Assembly (NCBI RefSeq): GCF_008710285.1
Contig: NZ_VYQF01000002.1
Span: 186,001 to 250,000, forward strand
DNA from: Ginsengibacter hankyongi
GTDB lineage: Bacteria > Bacteroidota > Bacteroidia > Chitinophagales > Chitinophagaceae
DNA length: 64,000 nt
Reading direction: 5' to 3'
Positions 54,757 to 63,285 of the stretch are shown piece after piece. Under the pieces are notes generated by a model, which saw nothing but the letters and a program-made list of their open reading frames with translations, had not been told where the DNA came from and did not search any database. A program made the position numbers and the translations under genes. Numbering within the stretch: position 1 is the first letter of the stretch; each line of letters starts with the position of its first letter.

Positions 54757-54791
54757 GGCCTCATCCCAACACTTCTCCAAAGGAGAAGGAG
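54757..54791 (-). repeat. Dispersed hairpin repeat between the two alpha-subunit genes
   Basis: Minus strand: CTCCTTCTCCTTTGGAGAAG then TGTTGGGATGAGGCC. It has a 7-bp inverted repeat CTTCTCC/GGAGAAG with an AAA loop and lies in the 65-nt gap between pntA1 and pntAB. The pattern resembles a widespread intergenic repeat type (CCTCTCC-TTT-GGAGAGG plus GGTGAGGCC) I have seen in Bacteroidota genomes. Confidence 0.55.
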
Positions 54792-54807
54792 ATTATTTAT
54801 TAAAAAT

Positions 54808-55932
54808 TTAATTGCTTTTCAAATTTGCTACCTTCTCGTTTACTATTTTCCCGTCATGCACTATACAAGTTCCTTTTACAAGATCATCATCAAAATTTAA
54901 ATTTAGTTTCCCTTCTTTATCTATAATCAATTGCAAAAAGTTGGCGATATTTTTTCCATACAATTTACTGGCATCATAAGGCATAGACGAAGCGAGCATT
55001 GAATTACCAACAATGTTTACACCATTATAATTTACTATTTCTTCATTTTTTGTCATTGAAGTATTACCACCCGTTGCAGCTGCCAGGTCAATAATCACAG
55101 AGCCGTTTTTCATTTTATCCAACATGTCTGTTGTAATTAAAATGGGAGCTGGTTTTCCGGGGATCTGCGCAGTGGTAATTATAATATCAGACTTTGCAAC
55201 ACTTTCAGCAATTCTCATCTTTTGTTTTTGCAGAAATTCTTCTGATTGTACAACCGCATAACCACCCGCTTTACTTGCATCCGCAGCGCCTTCTACTTCA
55301 ACAAATTTTGCACCTAAACTCATTACTTCTTCCTTAACAGCAGGCCTTGTATCAAACACTTCAACGACCGCGCCTAATCTTCTTGCCGTTGCAATGGCCT
55401 GTAACCCTGCAACTCCCGCCCCAAGTATTAAAACCTTTGCAGGAGGAATACTTCCTGCAGCTGTCATAAACATCGGGAAATATTTTGGAAACATATTGGC
55501 AGCAAGCAATACTGCTTTATAGCCTGCAATATTTGCCTGGCTGCTTAACACATCCATACTTTGTGCTCGCGTGGTACGCGGAATCATATCTATACTGAAA
55601 ACGGTAGTATTCTTTTCTGCAAACTTTTGCATTAAAAAATAATTATACAAAGGCTGATAATTACCCAGTAAAATTTTAGATTGAAGAAAATCAATATCAC
55701 CAGAGGCAGGATTATTTATTGATAATAATACGTCAGAATTTTTCAACACGTCTTCTCTTGAAACAACTGTTGCGCCGGCTTCTGTATATTTTTGATCAGC
55801 CACAAATGCGTTTTCACCTGCATTTAGTTCAACAAAAACATTCACATTTAATTTCTTGAAAATCGCAACATGTTCTGGCAAAAGAGAGACTCTGGTTTCG
55901 GGTGAGGATTCTTTTAAAACTCCAATCGTCAT
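54808..55932 (-). CDS. pntA: NAD(P) transhydrogenase subunit alpha part 1 (NAD-binding)
   Basis: Soluble NAD(H)-binding subunit of the transhydrogenase, 374 residues. Two domains are seen: an N-terminal domain beginning MTIGVLKESSPETRVSLLPEH and a Rossmann domain VLILGAGVAGLQAIATARRLGAVVEVFDTRPAVKEE (about 169-204). TTAQIPGKPAPILIT and GSVIIDLAAATGGN are alanine-dehydrogenase/PNT signatures. It is the first gene of the pnt operon. Confidence 0.97.
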   Translation of the reverse strand: MTIGVLKESSPETRVSLLPEHVAIFKKLNVNVFVELNAGENAFVADQKYTEAGATVVSREDVLKNSDVLLSINNPASGDIDFLQSKILLGNYQPLYNYFLMQKFAEKNTTVFSIDMIPRTTRAQSMDVLSSQANIAGYKAVLLAANMFPKYFPMFMTAAGSIPPAKVLILGAGVAGLQAIATARRLGAVVEVFDTRPAVKEEVMSLGAKFVEVEGAADASKAGGYAVVQSEEFLQKQKMRIAESVAKSDIIITTAQIPGKPAPILITTDMLDKMKNGSVIIDLAAATGGNTSMTKNEEIVNYNGVNIVGNSMLASSMPYDASKLYGKNIANFLQLIIDKEGKLNLNFDDDLVKGTCIVHDGKIVNEKVANLKSN

Positions 55933-55964
55933 AGTATAAAATAAGGTTCTAAGGTATTACAAAT

Positions 55965-56762
55965 TTAAAACCTTATTGTAAAATGTTGCTTTACTTTAAA
56001 ATCAGGATTAAAAAAAACGAGTCCGATAAAAAAAAGATCGATAGTTAATGTTACTGAATCGTGCTCCTGTATTTGCCTCCACGCTTCTTCCATTTCGCTG
56101 CTCCAATGAATGTCATCAAAAATAAAAATGGAGGTGTTGGATGATTTTTTTAACAAGCTTAAGAAATAATCGAGTGTTGCATCTCTCCGGTGATTGCCAT
56201 CAATGAAAGCAAAATCAACTTTTTTTATTGCTCGTAATTCAGCTACAAAAGTTTTATTAAAATCACCTTCAGTTAAATTAATATTTCTGAAACCGGTCTG
56301 TTCAAAATTTTGCCTGGCGATTTTTGCAATTTGCTTTGAACCTTCAAATGTATTTATTTCAGCATCTTTGTTTGCGCAGGCGATGTAGCAGGTAGTAATT
56401 CCGAATGACGTTCCTAATTCAACAATACTTTCGGGCTTGTAATTATTTACAATCCTATAAAGAAGCTTTGCAAATTTTTTATTTTTTAAAGATGATTTTG
56501 CAATAGCATTTATCTTTCGTTTTTTAAAAGGAATTACTGCTGACCCGGCGCCAAAATCTTCGACTTCTATAATTGAATTATCGTTTAGAAGCTGTTGCCG
56601 CAAAGCCTCAATTTTTTTATAACATTCATATTCTTTTTTATCGTTCAACACATGAGTGATAAAATCAAAAACAAAAGGTGAATGCACTCCATGCCCTTTA
56701 CCATTTTGAGCTTTGATATAATAAGTCAGATATTTTTTTGCGAGCTGAAATGAAGAATACAT
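55965..56762 (-). CDS. Class I SAM-dependent O-methyltransferase-like protein
   Basis: SAM-binding methyltransferase fold of 265 residues. Visible motifs are ESIVELGTSFGITTCYIACANKDAEINTFEGSKQIAKIARQNF, NINLTEGDFNKTF, VDFAFIDGNHRRDATLDYFLSLLKK and IFIFDDIHWSSEMEEAWRQI, the pattern of class I O-methyltransferases that act on catechol-like or small substrates. A DGNHR motif with acidic neighbours could bind a metal. The substrate is unknown. It is the last of the thyA-folA-methyltransferase minus-strand row, with gaps of about 12-15 nt. Confidence 0.8.
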   Translation of the reverse strand: MYSSFQLAKKYLTYYIKAQNGKGHGVHSPFVFDFITHVLNDKKEYECYKKIEALRQQLLNDNSIIEVEDFGAGSAVIPFKKRKINAIAKSSLKNKKFAKLLYRIVNNYKPESIVELGTSFGITTCYIACANKDAEINTFEGSKQIAKIARQNFEQTGFRNINLTEGDFNKTFVAELRAIKKVDFAFIDGNHRRDATLDYFLSLLKKSSNTSIFIFDDIHWSSEMEEAWRQIQEHDSVTLTIDLFFIGLVFFNPDFKVKQHFTIRF

Positions 56763-56774
56763 CTTATTAATAAT

Positions 56775-57299
56775 TTAAGATGCGTCAATATTTTTTTCCC
56801 AAACTTCAAACGTGTAAGGATAATTGTTTTTATCGTCTGCCGGGAATGATTGAGCACTAACGAGCTTCCAAATATTTTTATTTATTTCCGGATAATAAGT
56901 ATCGCCTTCTATTGTTGCATGCACTCTCGTTAAATAAATTCTTGAAACAATATCTATGGTTTGTTTAAAGATTTCGCCCCCACCGATTATAAAAATTTCC
57001 TTAGCGTCACTTTCTTTAGCTTTTGTTATAGCATCTTCAATGTTATTAAACACCAATGCATCTTTCGGATGGAAATCTGTCTTTTTTGTTATGACAATAT
57101 TGATGCGCCCGGGTAATGATTCTTTTAAAGCCTCATAACTTTTTCTGCCCATAATAACAGGCATGCCCCACGTTTTATTTTTAAAATATTTAAAATCATT
57201 TGGTAAATGCCATGGCATATCACCATTGGCGCCAATAACATTATTTTCTGATGCTGCTACGATATGGGCCAAAAAAACTTTCTCAGAATTATTTTTCAT
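56775..57299 (-). CDS. folA: Dihydrofolate reductase
   Basis: NADPH-dependent reduction of dihydrofolate to tetrahydrofolate, required after thymidylate synthase. The 174-residue protein has VAASENNVIGANGDMPWHLPNDFKYFK, VIMGRKSYEAL, PGRINIVITKK, IFIIGGGEIFKQTIDIVSRIYLTRVHATIEGDTYYPEI, the classic DHFR signatures, with all nucleotide- and folate-binding residues in place. It sits 15 nt downstream of thyA. Confidence 0.96.
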   Translation of the reverse strand: MKNNSEKVFLAHIVAASENNVIGANGDMPWHLPNDFKYFKNKTWGMPVIMGRKSYEALKESLPGRINIVITKKTDFHPKDALVFNNIEDAITKAKESDAKEIFIIGGGEIFKQTIDIVSRIYLTRVHATIEGDTYYPEINKNIWKLVSAQSFPADDKNNYPYTFEVWEKNIDAS

Positions 57300-57313
57300 T
57301 TGATAACAAAAAT

Positions 57314-58126
57314 TTAAACAGCTACAGGCGCTTTAATCCCGGGGTGACTTTGATAATTTATCAATTCAAAATCTTCATACCTAAAATTAAAAATATCCTT
57401 TACTTCAGAATTTATTTTCATTTGGGGTAATTGAAATGGTTTTCTTGTAAGTTGCAATTCGGCCTGTTCAAAATGATTTTTGTACAAATGAACATCGCCA
57501 AAAGAATGAACAAATTCACCCGGTTCCATATCGCAAACCTGCGCAATCATCATCGTAAGTAATGCATAAGAAGCAATATTAAAAGGAACGCCCAGAAAAA
57601 CATCTGCGCTTCGCTGATATAGTTGACAGGATAATTTCCTCCGTTTTCCATCTTTAGAGGGGGTTGTATAAAACTGGAACAAACAATGGCAAGGCATCAA
57701 ATGCATTTCGGGTAAGTCTGCAACATTCCATGCGCTTATAATCATTCTGCGGCTATCAGGATTAGTTTTTAGCTGATGCATCAATTCGCTTACCTGGTCA
57801 ATCGTTTTTCCATTAGCACCTTCCCAGCTACGCCATTGCTTTCCATACACAGGGCCTAAATCTCCATTCTCATCCGCCCATTCATCCCATATTCTTACAC
57901 CATTTTCTTTCAGGTATTTAATATTAGTATCGCCTTTTAAAAACCAAAGCAATTCGTAGATAATACTTTTTAAATGCAATTTTTTTGTAGTTACTAATGG
58001 AAATCCTTTTTGAAGATCGAAACGCATTTGGTAACCAAATAAACTTCGAGTACCCGTTCCTGTACGGTCACTTTTATCAGCGCCTTCGTTAATTATTTTT
58101 TGTAAAAGATGAAGATATTGTTCCAT
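57314..58126 (-). CDS. thyA: Thymidylate synthase (ThyA)
   Basis: Methylates dUMP to dTMP using methylene-tetrahydrofolate. The 270 residues include [18 protein letters not shown], the catalytic Cys146 in [43 protein letters not shown] and [12 protein letters not shown]. Length and motifs are canonical. It is the first gene of the thyA-folA row. A perfect 16-bp hairpin lies within 50 nt upstream (58143-58175). Confidence 0.97.
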   Translation of the reverse strand: MEQYLHLLQKIINEGADKSDRTGTGTRSLFGYQMRFDLQKGFPLVTTKKLHLKSIIYELLWFLKGDTNIKYLKENGVRIWDEWADENGDLGPVYGKQWRSWEGANGKTIDQVSELMHQLKTNPDSRRMIISAWNVADLPEMHLMPCHCLFQFYTTPSKDGKRRKLSCQLYQRSADVFLGVPFNIASYALLTMMIAQVCDMEPGEFVHSFGDVHLYKNHFEQAELQLTRKPFQLPQMKINSEVKDIFNFRYEDFELINYQSHPGIKAPVAV

Positions 58127-58142
58127 GTGCGCAAGTTAATTA

Positions 58143-58175
58143 AAACCTCACAGGTTTTGAAAACCTGTGAGGTTT
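58143..58175. repeat. Perfect 16-bp palindromic repeat upstream of thyA
   Basis: AAACCTCACAGGTTTT and AAAACCTGTGAGGTTT are separated by one base. Perfect 16-bp arms in a gene-poor gap, next to a second repeat at 58218-58266, suggest a dispersed Bacteroidota palindrome (REP-like). It may also stop transcription from either side. Confidence 0.7.
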
Positions 58176-58217
58176 GCCATTTTGTTCATTAAAGAATTTA
58201 TTGCTGAATGGCTGCGG

Positions 58218-58266
58218 GGTAGAAGCGGTAGCCCATAGCGAAGCGAAGGCTACAAGCGAATAGCCC
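58218..58266. repeat. Tandem pair of degenerate hairpins (REP-like)
   Basis: Two related units, TAGAAGCGGTAGCCC (58220-58234) and TACAAGCGAATAGCCC (58251-58266), are separated by 16 nt with internal GCGAAGCGAAGGC. The second forms GGCTA/TAGCC around a CAAGCGAA loop. The doublet structure is typical of short interspersed repeats. Confidence 0.55.
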
Positions 58267-58352
58267 GATCTGCTGCTGAATAAAGAACTAATGACGAGAG
58301 CCCCAAATTTCTGCACTCTTTCAATCAAGCCCATCAAAACCTTAAACTGTCT

Positions 58353-58360
58353 TATCTTTG
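58353..58360 (+). promoter_or_regulatory. -7 promoter box (TATCTTTG) for mnmA
   Basis: Exact consensus, 17 nt before the ATG at 58378. It lies inside a longer open frame starting at 58291, so translation should begin at 58378. Confidence 0.6.
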
Positions 58361-58377
58361 CAGGTCACACTAAAAAC

Positions 58378-59475
58378 ATGAGTAAAAAAGGTAAAGTTTT
58401 AATGGCAATGAGTGGCGGTATTGACAGTACGGTCGCTGCGCTTATGCTTCATCATGAAGGATATGAAGTTGTGGGGATTACTATGAAAACCTGGGATTAT
58501 GCGACCAGTAGTGGCAATAGTAGCAAGGAAACCGGCTGTTGCAACCTCGACAGTTTTAATGATGCCCGTGCTGCCGCAGTGCAACATGGCTTTCCGCATT
58601 TTATTTTAGACATCCGCGAAGAATTTGGTGATTTTGTTATTGATAATTTTGTTGAAGAATACATTGCCGGCCGCACGCCTAATCCTTGCGTTATGTGCAA
58701 TACGCATATAAAATGGCGGGCTTTGCTCAAGAGAGCGAATGCGTTGGGTTGCGATTATATTGCCACCGGGCATTATGCACAAATTCACAAACACAGCAAC
58801 GACAGGTTTTTTATAAGAAAAGGTGTTGATGAAACCAAAGACCAGAGCTATGTTCTTTGGGGATTGCAGCAGGACTTACTAAGCCGTACACTTTTACCTT
58901 TAGGAACTTACCGCAAAACCGAGATAAGGCAAATGGCCCATGATTTTGGCTACCCTGAACTCGCCAAAAAAAATGAGAGTTATGAAATTTGTTTTGTGCC
59001 CGATAATGATTACCGCGGTTTTTTAAAAAGAAAACTTCCCGAACTGGAAGAAAAAGTATCCGGCGGGTTCTTTGTTGACCAGTCCGGTAAAATTTTAGGC
59101 CCACACAAAGGTTATCCTTTTTATACAGTAGGACAGCGCAAAGGGCTTGATATTGCATTGGGAAAACCAGCATTCGTAACTGCAATTATTCCGGAAACGA
59201 ATACAATAGTTTTAGGTGATGAAGATGATCTAAGGAAAAATGATATGCAGGTTTCAGGGATTAATTGGATAAAATATGATGGCATAACAGATGGCATGGA
59301 AGCTATTACAAAAATCAGGTACAAAGATAAAGGCGCACTGTCCAATCTTTTTTTATACGAAAAAGGTGTAAATGTTCGTTTCTATGATGATGTAAAGGGC
59401 ATTGCTCCGGGACAAAGTGCGGTATTCTACGAAGGTGATGATGTTATTGGTGGAGGAATTATTCAAAGAAGGTAA
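58378..59475 (+). CDS. mnmA: tRNA-specific 2-thiouridylase
   Basis: Adds sulfur to U34 of tRNAs for Lys, Gln and Glu. The protein is 365 residues when started at the ATG 58378. The PP-loop MAMSGGIDSTVAALML (9-24) activates the tRNA base, and the persulfide pair is Cys107 in NPCVMCNTH (Cys104/Cys107) and Cys205 in YEICFVPDN. GHYAQI, DQSYVLWGL and the C-terminal VGQRKGLDIALG and APGQSAVFYEGDDVIGGGII are diagnostic. An in-frame ATG at 58291 was rejected, since a -7 box lies between the two starts and the extra residues match nothing. tRNA-Gln (a substrate) is in this window. Confidence 0.95.
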   Translation: MSKKGKVLMAMSGGIDSTVAALMLHHEGYEVVGITMKTWDYATSSGNSSKETGCCNLDSFNDARAAAVQHGFPHFILDIREEFGDFVIDNFVEEYIAGRTPNPCVMCNTHIKWRALLKRANALGCDYIATGHYAQIHKHSNDRFFIRKGVDETKDQSYVLWGLQQDLLSRTLLPLGTYRKTEIRQMAHDFGYPELAKKNESYEICFVPDNDYRGFLKRKLPELEEKVSGGFFVDQSGKILGPHKGYPFYTVGQRKGLDIALGKPAFVTAIIPETNTIVLGDEDDLRKNDMQVSGINWIKYDGITDGMEAITKIRYKDKGALSNLFLYEKGVNVRFYDDVKGIAPGQSAVFYEGDDVIGGGIIQRR

Positions 59476-59556
59476 ATAATAGTTCTTAGGGCAGCCTTTT
59501 TATATTTTTAATACTCTTTTTTGTATAATTTAAAAGTGATATTTTAATCATACCAT

Positions 59557-60297
59557 ATGACCAAATATTTTATTGGCCTGTTTTTTATTTCTCTTTTTTT
59601 TATATCGTGCAAAAAAGAAAAAGATAGCTTCAGTTCTGAATCTGTGAATGATTATTTTCCACTTCAGGTAGGAAAATATATTACTTATAACCTTGATTCA
59701 ACTTTATTTATAAATTTCGGCCAAAAAGATACAATCATTAGTTACCAGGTACAAGACAGAGTTGATGCGCAAATAACAGATAACCTTGCAAGGCCCGCAT
59801 ATCGCATTATAAGATACATAAGAAAAGATTCTTCTAAAGATTGGATTCCAAATAATACTTTCCTGGCGATTCCAAGTTTTAATTCCCTGGAATACGTTGA
59901 AAATAATCTTCGGTTTTTAAAATTAGAAATTCCCATTAAACAGGATTTTTCCTGGAAAGGCAATTCTTATATCGACACTTATTCTATCAATTCTGATCTA
60001 AAATATTTAGATGATTGGGATTACATTTACGATAGCATTGATGTTCCGCTTACCATAAATTCTCTTAATATTGATAGCACTATAAAGGTGACCGAAAGGG
60101 ATGAATTTTTGGGACAGGATCCTTCCATTCCCGGAACTCAATACGCAGAAAAAACTTATGCACTGGAAAAATATGGAAAAGGAATCGGTTTAATTTATCG
60201 TGAATTTTTACATTGGGAATACCAGGGCGGCGAAACAGGTGTTCCGGGCTATTTTGTAGGCTACGGTATAAAGCTTAGCATATTAGATCATAATTAA
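59557..60297 (+). CDS. Predicted lipoprotein of unknown function
   Basis: 246-residue protein with a lipobox-type signal (LFFISLFFISCKKEKDS, Cys about 18) followed by a polar linker. The mature part starts VNDYFPLQVGKYITYNLDST and continues with beta-strand-rich sequence ending GVPGYFVGYGIKLSILD. Such VGKYITYNLDS proteins are common in Bacteroidota but have no known function. It probably sits on the outer face of a membrane. It lies 42 nt upstream of the S8 peptidase. Confidence 0.75.
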   Translation: MTKYFIGLFFISLFFISCKKEKDSFSSESVNDYFPLQVGKYITYNLDSTLFINFGQKDTIISYQVQDRVDAQITDNLARPAYRIIRYIRKDSSKDWIPNNTFLAIPSFNSLEYVENNLRFLKLEIPIKQDFSWKGNSYIDTYSINSDLKYLDDWDYIYDSIDVPLTINSLNIDSTIKVTERDEFLGQDPSIPGTQYAEKTYALEKYGKGIGLIYREFLHWEYQGGETGVPGYFVGYGIKLSILDHN

Positions 60298-60363
60298 ATT
60301 TAGGATAGCTATAAAGTTCGCTCTCACAATTCGCATTTAATGATTTTATATCATTTTCCCCTT

Positions 60364-62046
60364 ATGAAAAGAATATATCTTTTATTTTTTCTCTTAGGTT
60401 TTTTTTCCATCTATGCTTCTGCCCAGTTTACAAAATATGTAATAAGGTTTAAAGACAAGGCTGGCACACCTTTTACAATAGACAATCCATCTGCTTATCT
60501 ATCTGCCAAAGCAATTGCAAGACGAACGAAGCAAAATATTACTATAGATGAAACGGATTTGCCGATTACCCCGCGATATATTGATAGTGTTCGTTTATCC
60601 GGTGCCGTTACCATACTGAATAAATCGAAGTGGCTCAACCAGGTTTGTATACAAACTACCGATTCTTTGGCGTTGGTAAAAATCAATAGCTTACCTTTTG
60701 TTATAGCTTCACAACCTGTAATGCAGCCTGTGGGTATTCAAAATACAAGGAATGATAAGTTCAATGAGGAAACAAATTCAATTACCTCATCACAGGGCAC
60801 AAGCAACGTCCAGGATTTTTATAATTATGGAAATTCATATCCTCAAATTCATATTCATGAAGGCGAATACCTGCATGATAAAGGATTTCATGGTGAAGGA
60901 ATGTCTGTAGCTATTCTTGATGCAGGTTTTTACCATTACCTGAGCCTGCCGGCATTTGATAATGTAAGAAACAATAACCAGGTTAAAGAAACATACGATT
61001 ATGTTGCTAACGAGGTAAGCGTAGACGAAGATCATTTTCATGGTATGATGTGTTTTTCAATTATGGCAGGCAATATTCCAGGCCAGTTAGTAGGAAGCAG
61101 CCCCAAAGCAAATTATTATTTATACCGCACTGAAGATGTTTCTACTGAATCTCCTGTTGAAGAACAGAATTGGGCGGCCGCAGCAGAGCGTGCAGATAGT
61201 ATTGGGATCGATGTTATATCCACTTCATTGGGTTATAACCAATTTGATAACCCTGTTTTCAATCATACTTATGCTGATATGAACGGCAATTCAACTATTG
61301 CTGCAAGGGCTGCCGATTTTGCTGCAAAAAAAGGAATGATAGTAGTTGTAGCGGCAGGTAATGAAGGGAACCATGCCTGGCATTTTATAACAACTCCTGC
61401 TGATGCGGACAGTGTTGTTGCAGTTGGCGCTGTAAATAGTTCAGGGGTTATTGGAAGTTTTAGCAGTTATGGACCTTCGAGTGATGGACAGGTAAAACCT
61501 GCTGTTGCATCGGTTGGAGTGGGCACTGCAGTATCATCCACAACAGGGCCAATAGTTACCGGTAATGGAACCTCATTTGCAGCGCCAAATCTGGCGGGCC
61601 TTATTACCTGCCTTTGGCAAGCCTTTCCTGAATTTACTAACATGGAAATTATACAGGCCGTAGAAAAGAGCAGCAGTATTTATAATGCCCCGGACGACCG
61701 CATAGGATATGGCATTCCAAATTTTCGCATTGCTTATGATGATTTAAGCCAGCAGCGTGCATTGAAAAATATTAATACAATTTTAGGTAGCAGTTGGATT
61801 AAAGTTTATCCAAATCCATTTAAGGATAATTTCAATGTAGCAATTAAACCGCCCCATGCTGCGAATGGAATTTTTAGATTGTATGATGCTTTCGGAAGAT
61901 TGTATTTTACAAGGCAAATATCGCTGCAGGCAGAGCAAGATCAACTTATACAATTTAATAATCTGCAACCTTTGCAGCGTGGCATTTATATGCTGAAGTT
62001 TAATGATGGGCAAAGCAAAGAAAGTATTAAGCTTCTAGCGCAATAG
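60364..62046 (+). CDS. Subtilisin-like S8 serine peptidase with T9SS C-terminal sorting domain
   Basis: Secreted subtilase of 560 residues from the ATG 60364 (signal MKRIYLLFFLLGFFSIYASA). An ATG eight codons upstream (60340) would add a non-signal-like MILYHFPL and is less likely. The catalytic triad is Asp186 (VAILDAG), His226 (DEDHFHGMM) and Ser404 (GNGTSFAAPN), with oxyanion Asn333 (AAGNEGNH). The last about 80 residues start VYPNPFKDNFNV and end QSKESIKLLAQ: this is a type A T9SS sorting domain, so it should be exported and anchored at the cell surface. It overlaps the rsmB-like gene by 20 nt on the opposite strand. Confidence 0.93.
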   Translation: MKRIYLLFFLLGFFSIYASAQFTKYVIRFKDKAGTPFTIDNPSAYLSAKAIARRTKQNITIDETDLPITPRYIDSVRLSGAVTILNKSKWLNQVCIQTTDSLALVKINSLPFVIASQPVMQPVGIQNTRNDKFNEETNSITSSQGTSNVQDFYNYGNSYPQIHIHEGEYLHDKGFHGEGMSVAILDAGFYHYLSLPAFDNVRNNNQVKETYDYVANEVSVDEDHFHGMMCFSIMAGNIPGQLVGSSPKANYYLYRTEDVSTESPVEEQNWAAAAERADSIGIDVISTSLGYNQFDNPVFNHTYADMNGNSTIAARAADFAAKKGMIVVVAAGNEGNHAWHFITTPADADSVVAVGAVNSSGVIGSFSSYGPSSDGQVKPAVASVGVGTAVSSTTGPIVTGNGTSFAAPNLAGLITCLWQAFPEFTNMEIIQAVEKSSSIYNAPDDRIGYGIPNFRIAYDDLSQQRALKNINTILGSSWIKVYPNPFKDNFNVAIKPPHAANGIFRLYDAFGRLYFTRQISLQAEQDQLIQFNNLQPLQRGIYMLKFNDGQSKESIKLLAQ

Positions 62047-63256
62047 AACACTCAACTTTTATGAATAAGGCAACAAACATAGTATCAGCCTGCATTTCGT
62101 ATCCCTTTAAATATTCCAATTTAAGTAAATTCAATTTATATTTTTCCTGGAACAAGATAACATTTTCTTCATTTTCTTTTTTAAAAACAGAGCAGGTAAC
62201 GTATAATAAGTGTCCGTTGTTTTTTAGATGAGGCAGTGCATTTTCAACAATTTTTCTTTGAAGCAGAGCATATTTTTTTATTTCATCCTTTTTAAAAAAA
62301 TGTAACTGTTCAGGAGTTCTTGCCCATGTTCCTGAACCCGAGCAGGGAACATCTGCAATTATAATATCAAAGCTTTGATCAATTTCATGGAAAGATTTTT
62401 CCAAATCTGCGGGAGCAGGATTATAATTTTTTATACCAGCCTCCTCAAAGCGAACTTTTAAATTTTCGAGAATACTTTTTCGTTTATCGCTGACTGTTAT
62501 GTTTATATTCCTAAAAAGATCAAAAGCAAGAATTGATTTACCGCCGCTTCCGGCACAGCAATCCCAAATTGAAATTGCTACTTTTTCATTTTCTATTATG
62601 GGTTTTAGAAAGTCTAACGTTATCTGCGAATTATAATCCTGCACTACAGCTTCTTTATCAATTTCAATTGTATTACTCACTTTTTCATTGTTCGAAAAGG
62701 CAATACAATTCTCATTTAATTGTTCAAATGAAAAACCTGGATGCTTGATTTTATTAATTACAATCTCTCTGAATCCGGGCCTTATCCTTATAAATAATTT
62801 GGGTTGAATTAAAAACGAAAGATTGAATTGACGAAAGTTTATTTCGTTGCTTAATTCATCAGAAAAAGGAAAAATTTTTTCTTCGTTAAATTCTTTGTTA
62901 ACTATTTTAAGCTTGTCAATTAATGGCAATGATATGGAAGCATTCAATTCAGGTTTAAAAAAATCAAGGAATAAAGAAGAGCTCTTTTCACATAGAAAAA
63001 CAGCTAATAAAAAATTTTCATCCTGGCTCGATGGAGTACTAACTCCAAAGCCTAAACGAAAATAGTTATAGCACAAAGCAGTTATTAATTTTCTGTCTTT
63101 CGAACCATGCTTTCTATTTGCCGAAAAATATTTTTTTAGAAAAAGATGAAATGGTTCTTGTCCTTTGTATGATGAGAGAATAGAAACGGAATATTGCAAA
63201 TACCTATGGAAATGATTACTATTTGTTGAGGGAAATTCTTTTCCAGTTATTTGCAT
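62027..63256 (-). CDS. RsmB/NOP family RNA (cytosine-5) methyltransferase
   Basis: Class I RNA m5C methyltransferase of 409 residues. The catalytic Cys is in DVPCSGSGTW, and the second conserved Cys in YVTCSVFKKENEENVI. The SAM-binding segment is ISIWDCCAGSGGKSILAFDLF. The N-terminal about 200 residues are a variable NusB-like helical part. This is the RsmB/RsmF/NSUN group, so rRNA or tRNA is the likely substrate, but the exact base cannot be told. It overlaps the S8 peptidase gene by 20 nt at its 3' end. Confidence 0.88.
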   Translation of the reverse strand: MQITGKEFPSTNSNHFHRYLQYSVSILSSYKGQEPFHLFLKKYFSANRKHGSKDRKLITALCYNYFRLGFGVSTPSSQDENFLLAVFLCEKSSSLFLDFFKPELNASISLPLIDKLKIVNKEFNEEKIFPFSDELSNEINFRQFNLSFLIQPKLFIRIRPGFREIVINKIKHPGFSFEQLNENCIAFSNNEKVSNTIEIDKEAVVQDYNSQITLDFLKPIIENEKVAISIWDCCAGSGGKSILAFDLFRNINITVSDKRKSILENLKVRFEEAGIKNYNPAPADLEKSFHEIDQSFDIIIADVPCSGSGTWARTPEQLHFFKKDEIKKYALLQRKIVENALPHLKNNGHLLYVTCSVFKKENEENVILFQEKYKLNLLKLEYLKGYEMQADTMFVALFIKVECSIALEA

Positions 63257-63285
63257 TAGTCTTATTTATTTTAGATAAGACAAAA

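Noticed and set aside
58291-58377. Longer start for MnmA from an ATG at 58291
   Set aside because: The -7 box TATCTTTG lies at 58353-58360 inside the extension, and the extra 29 residues match nothing in the family.
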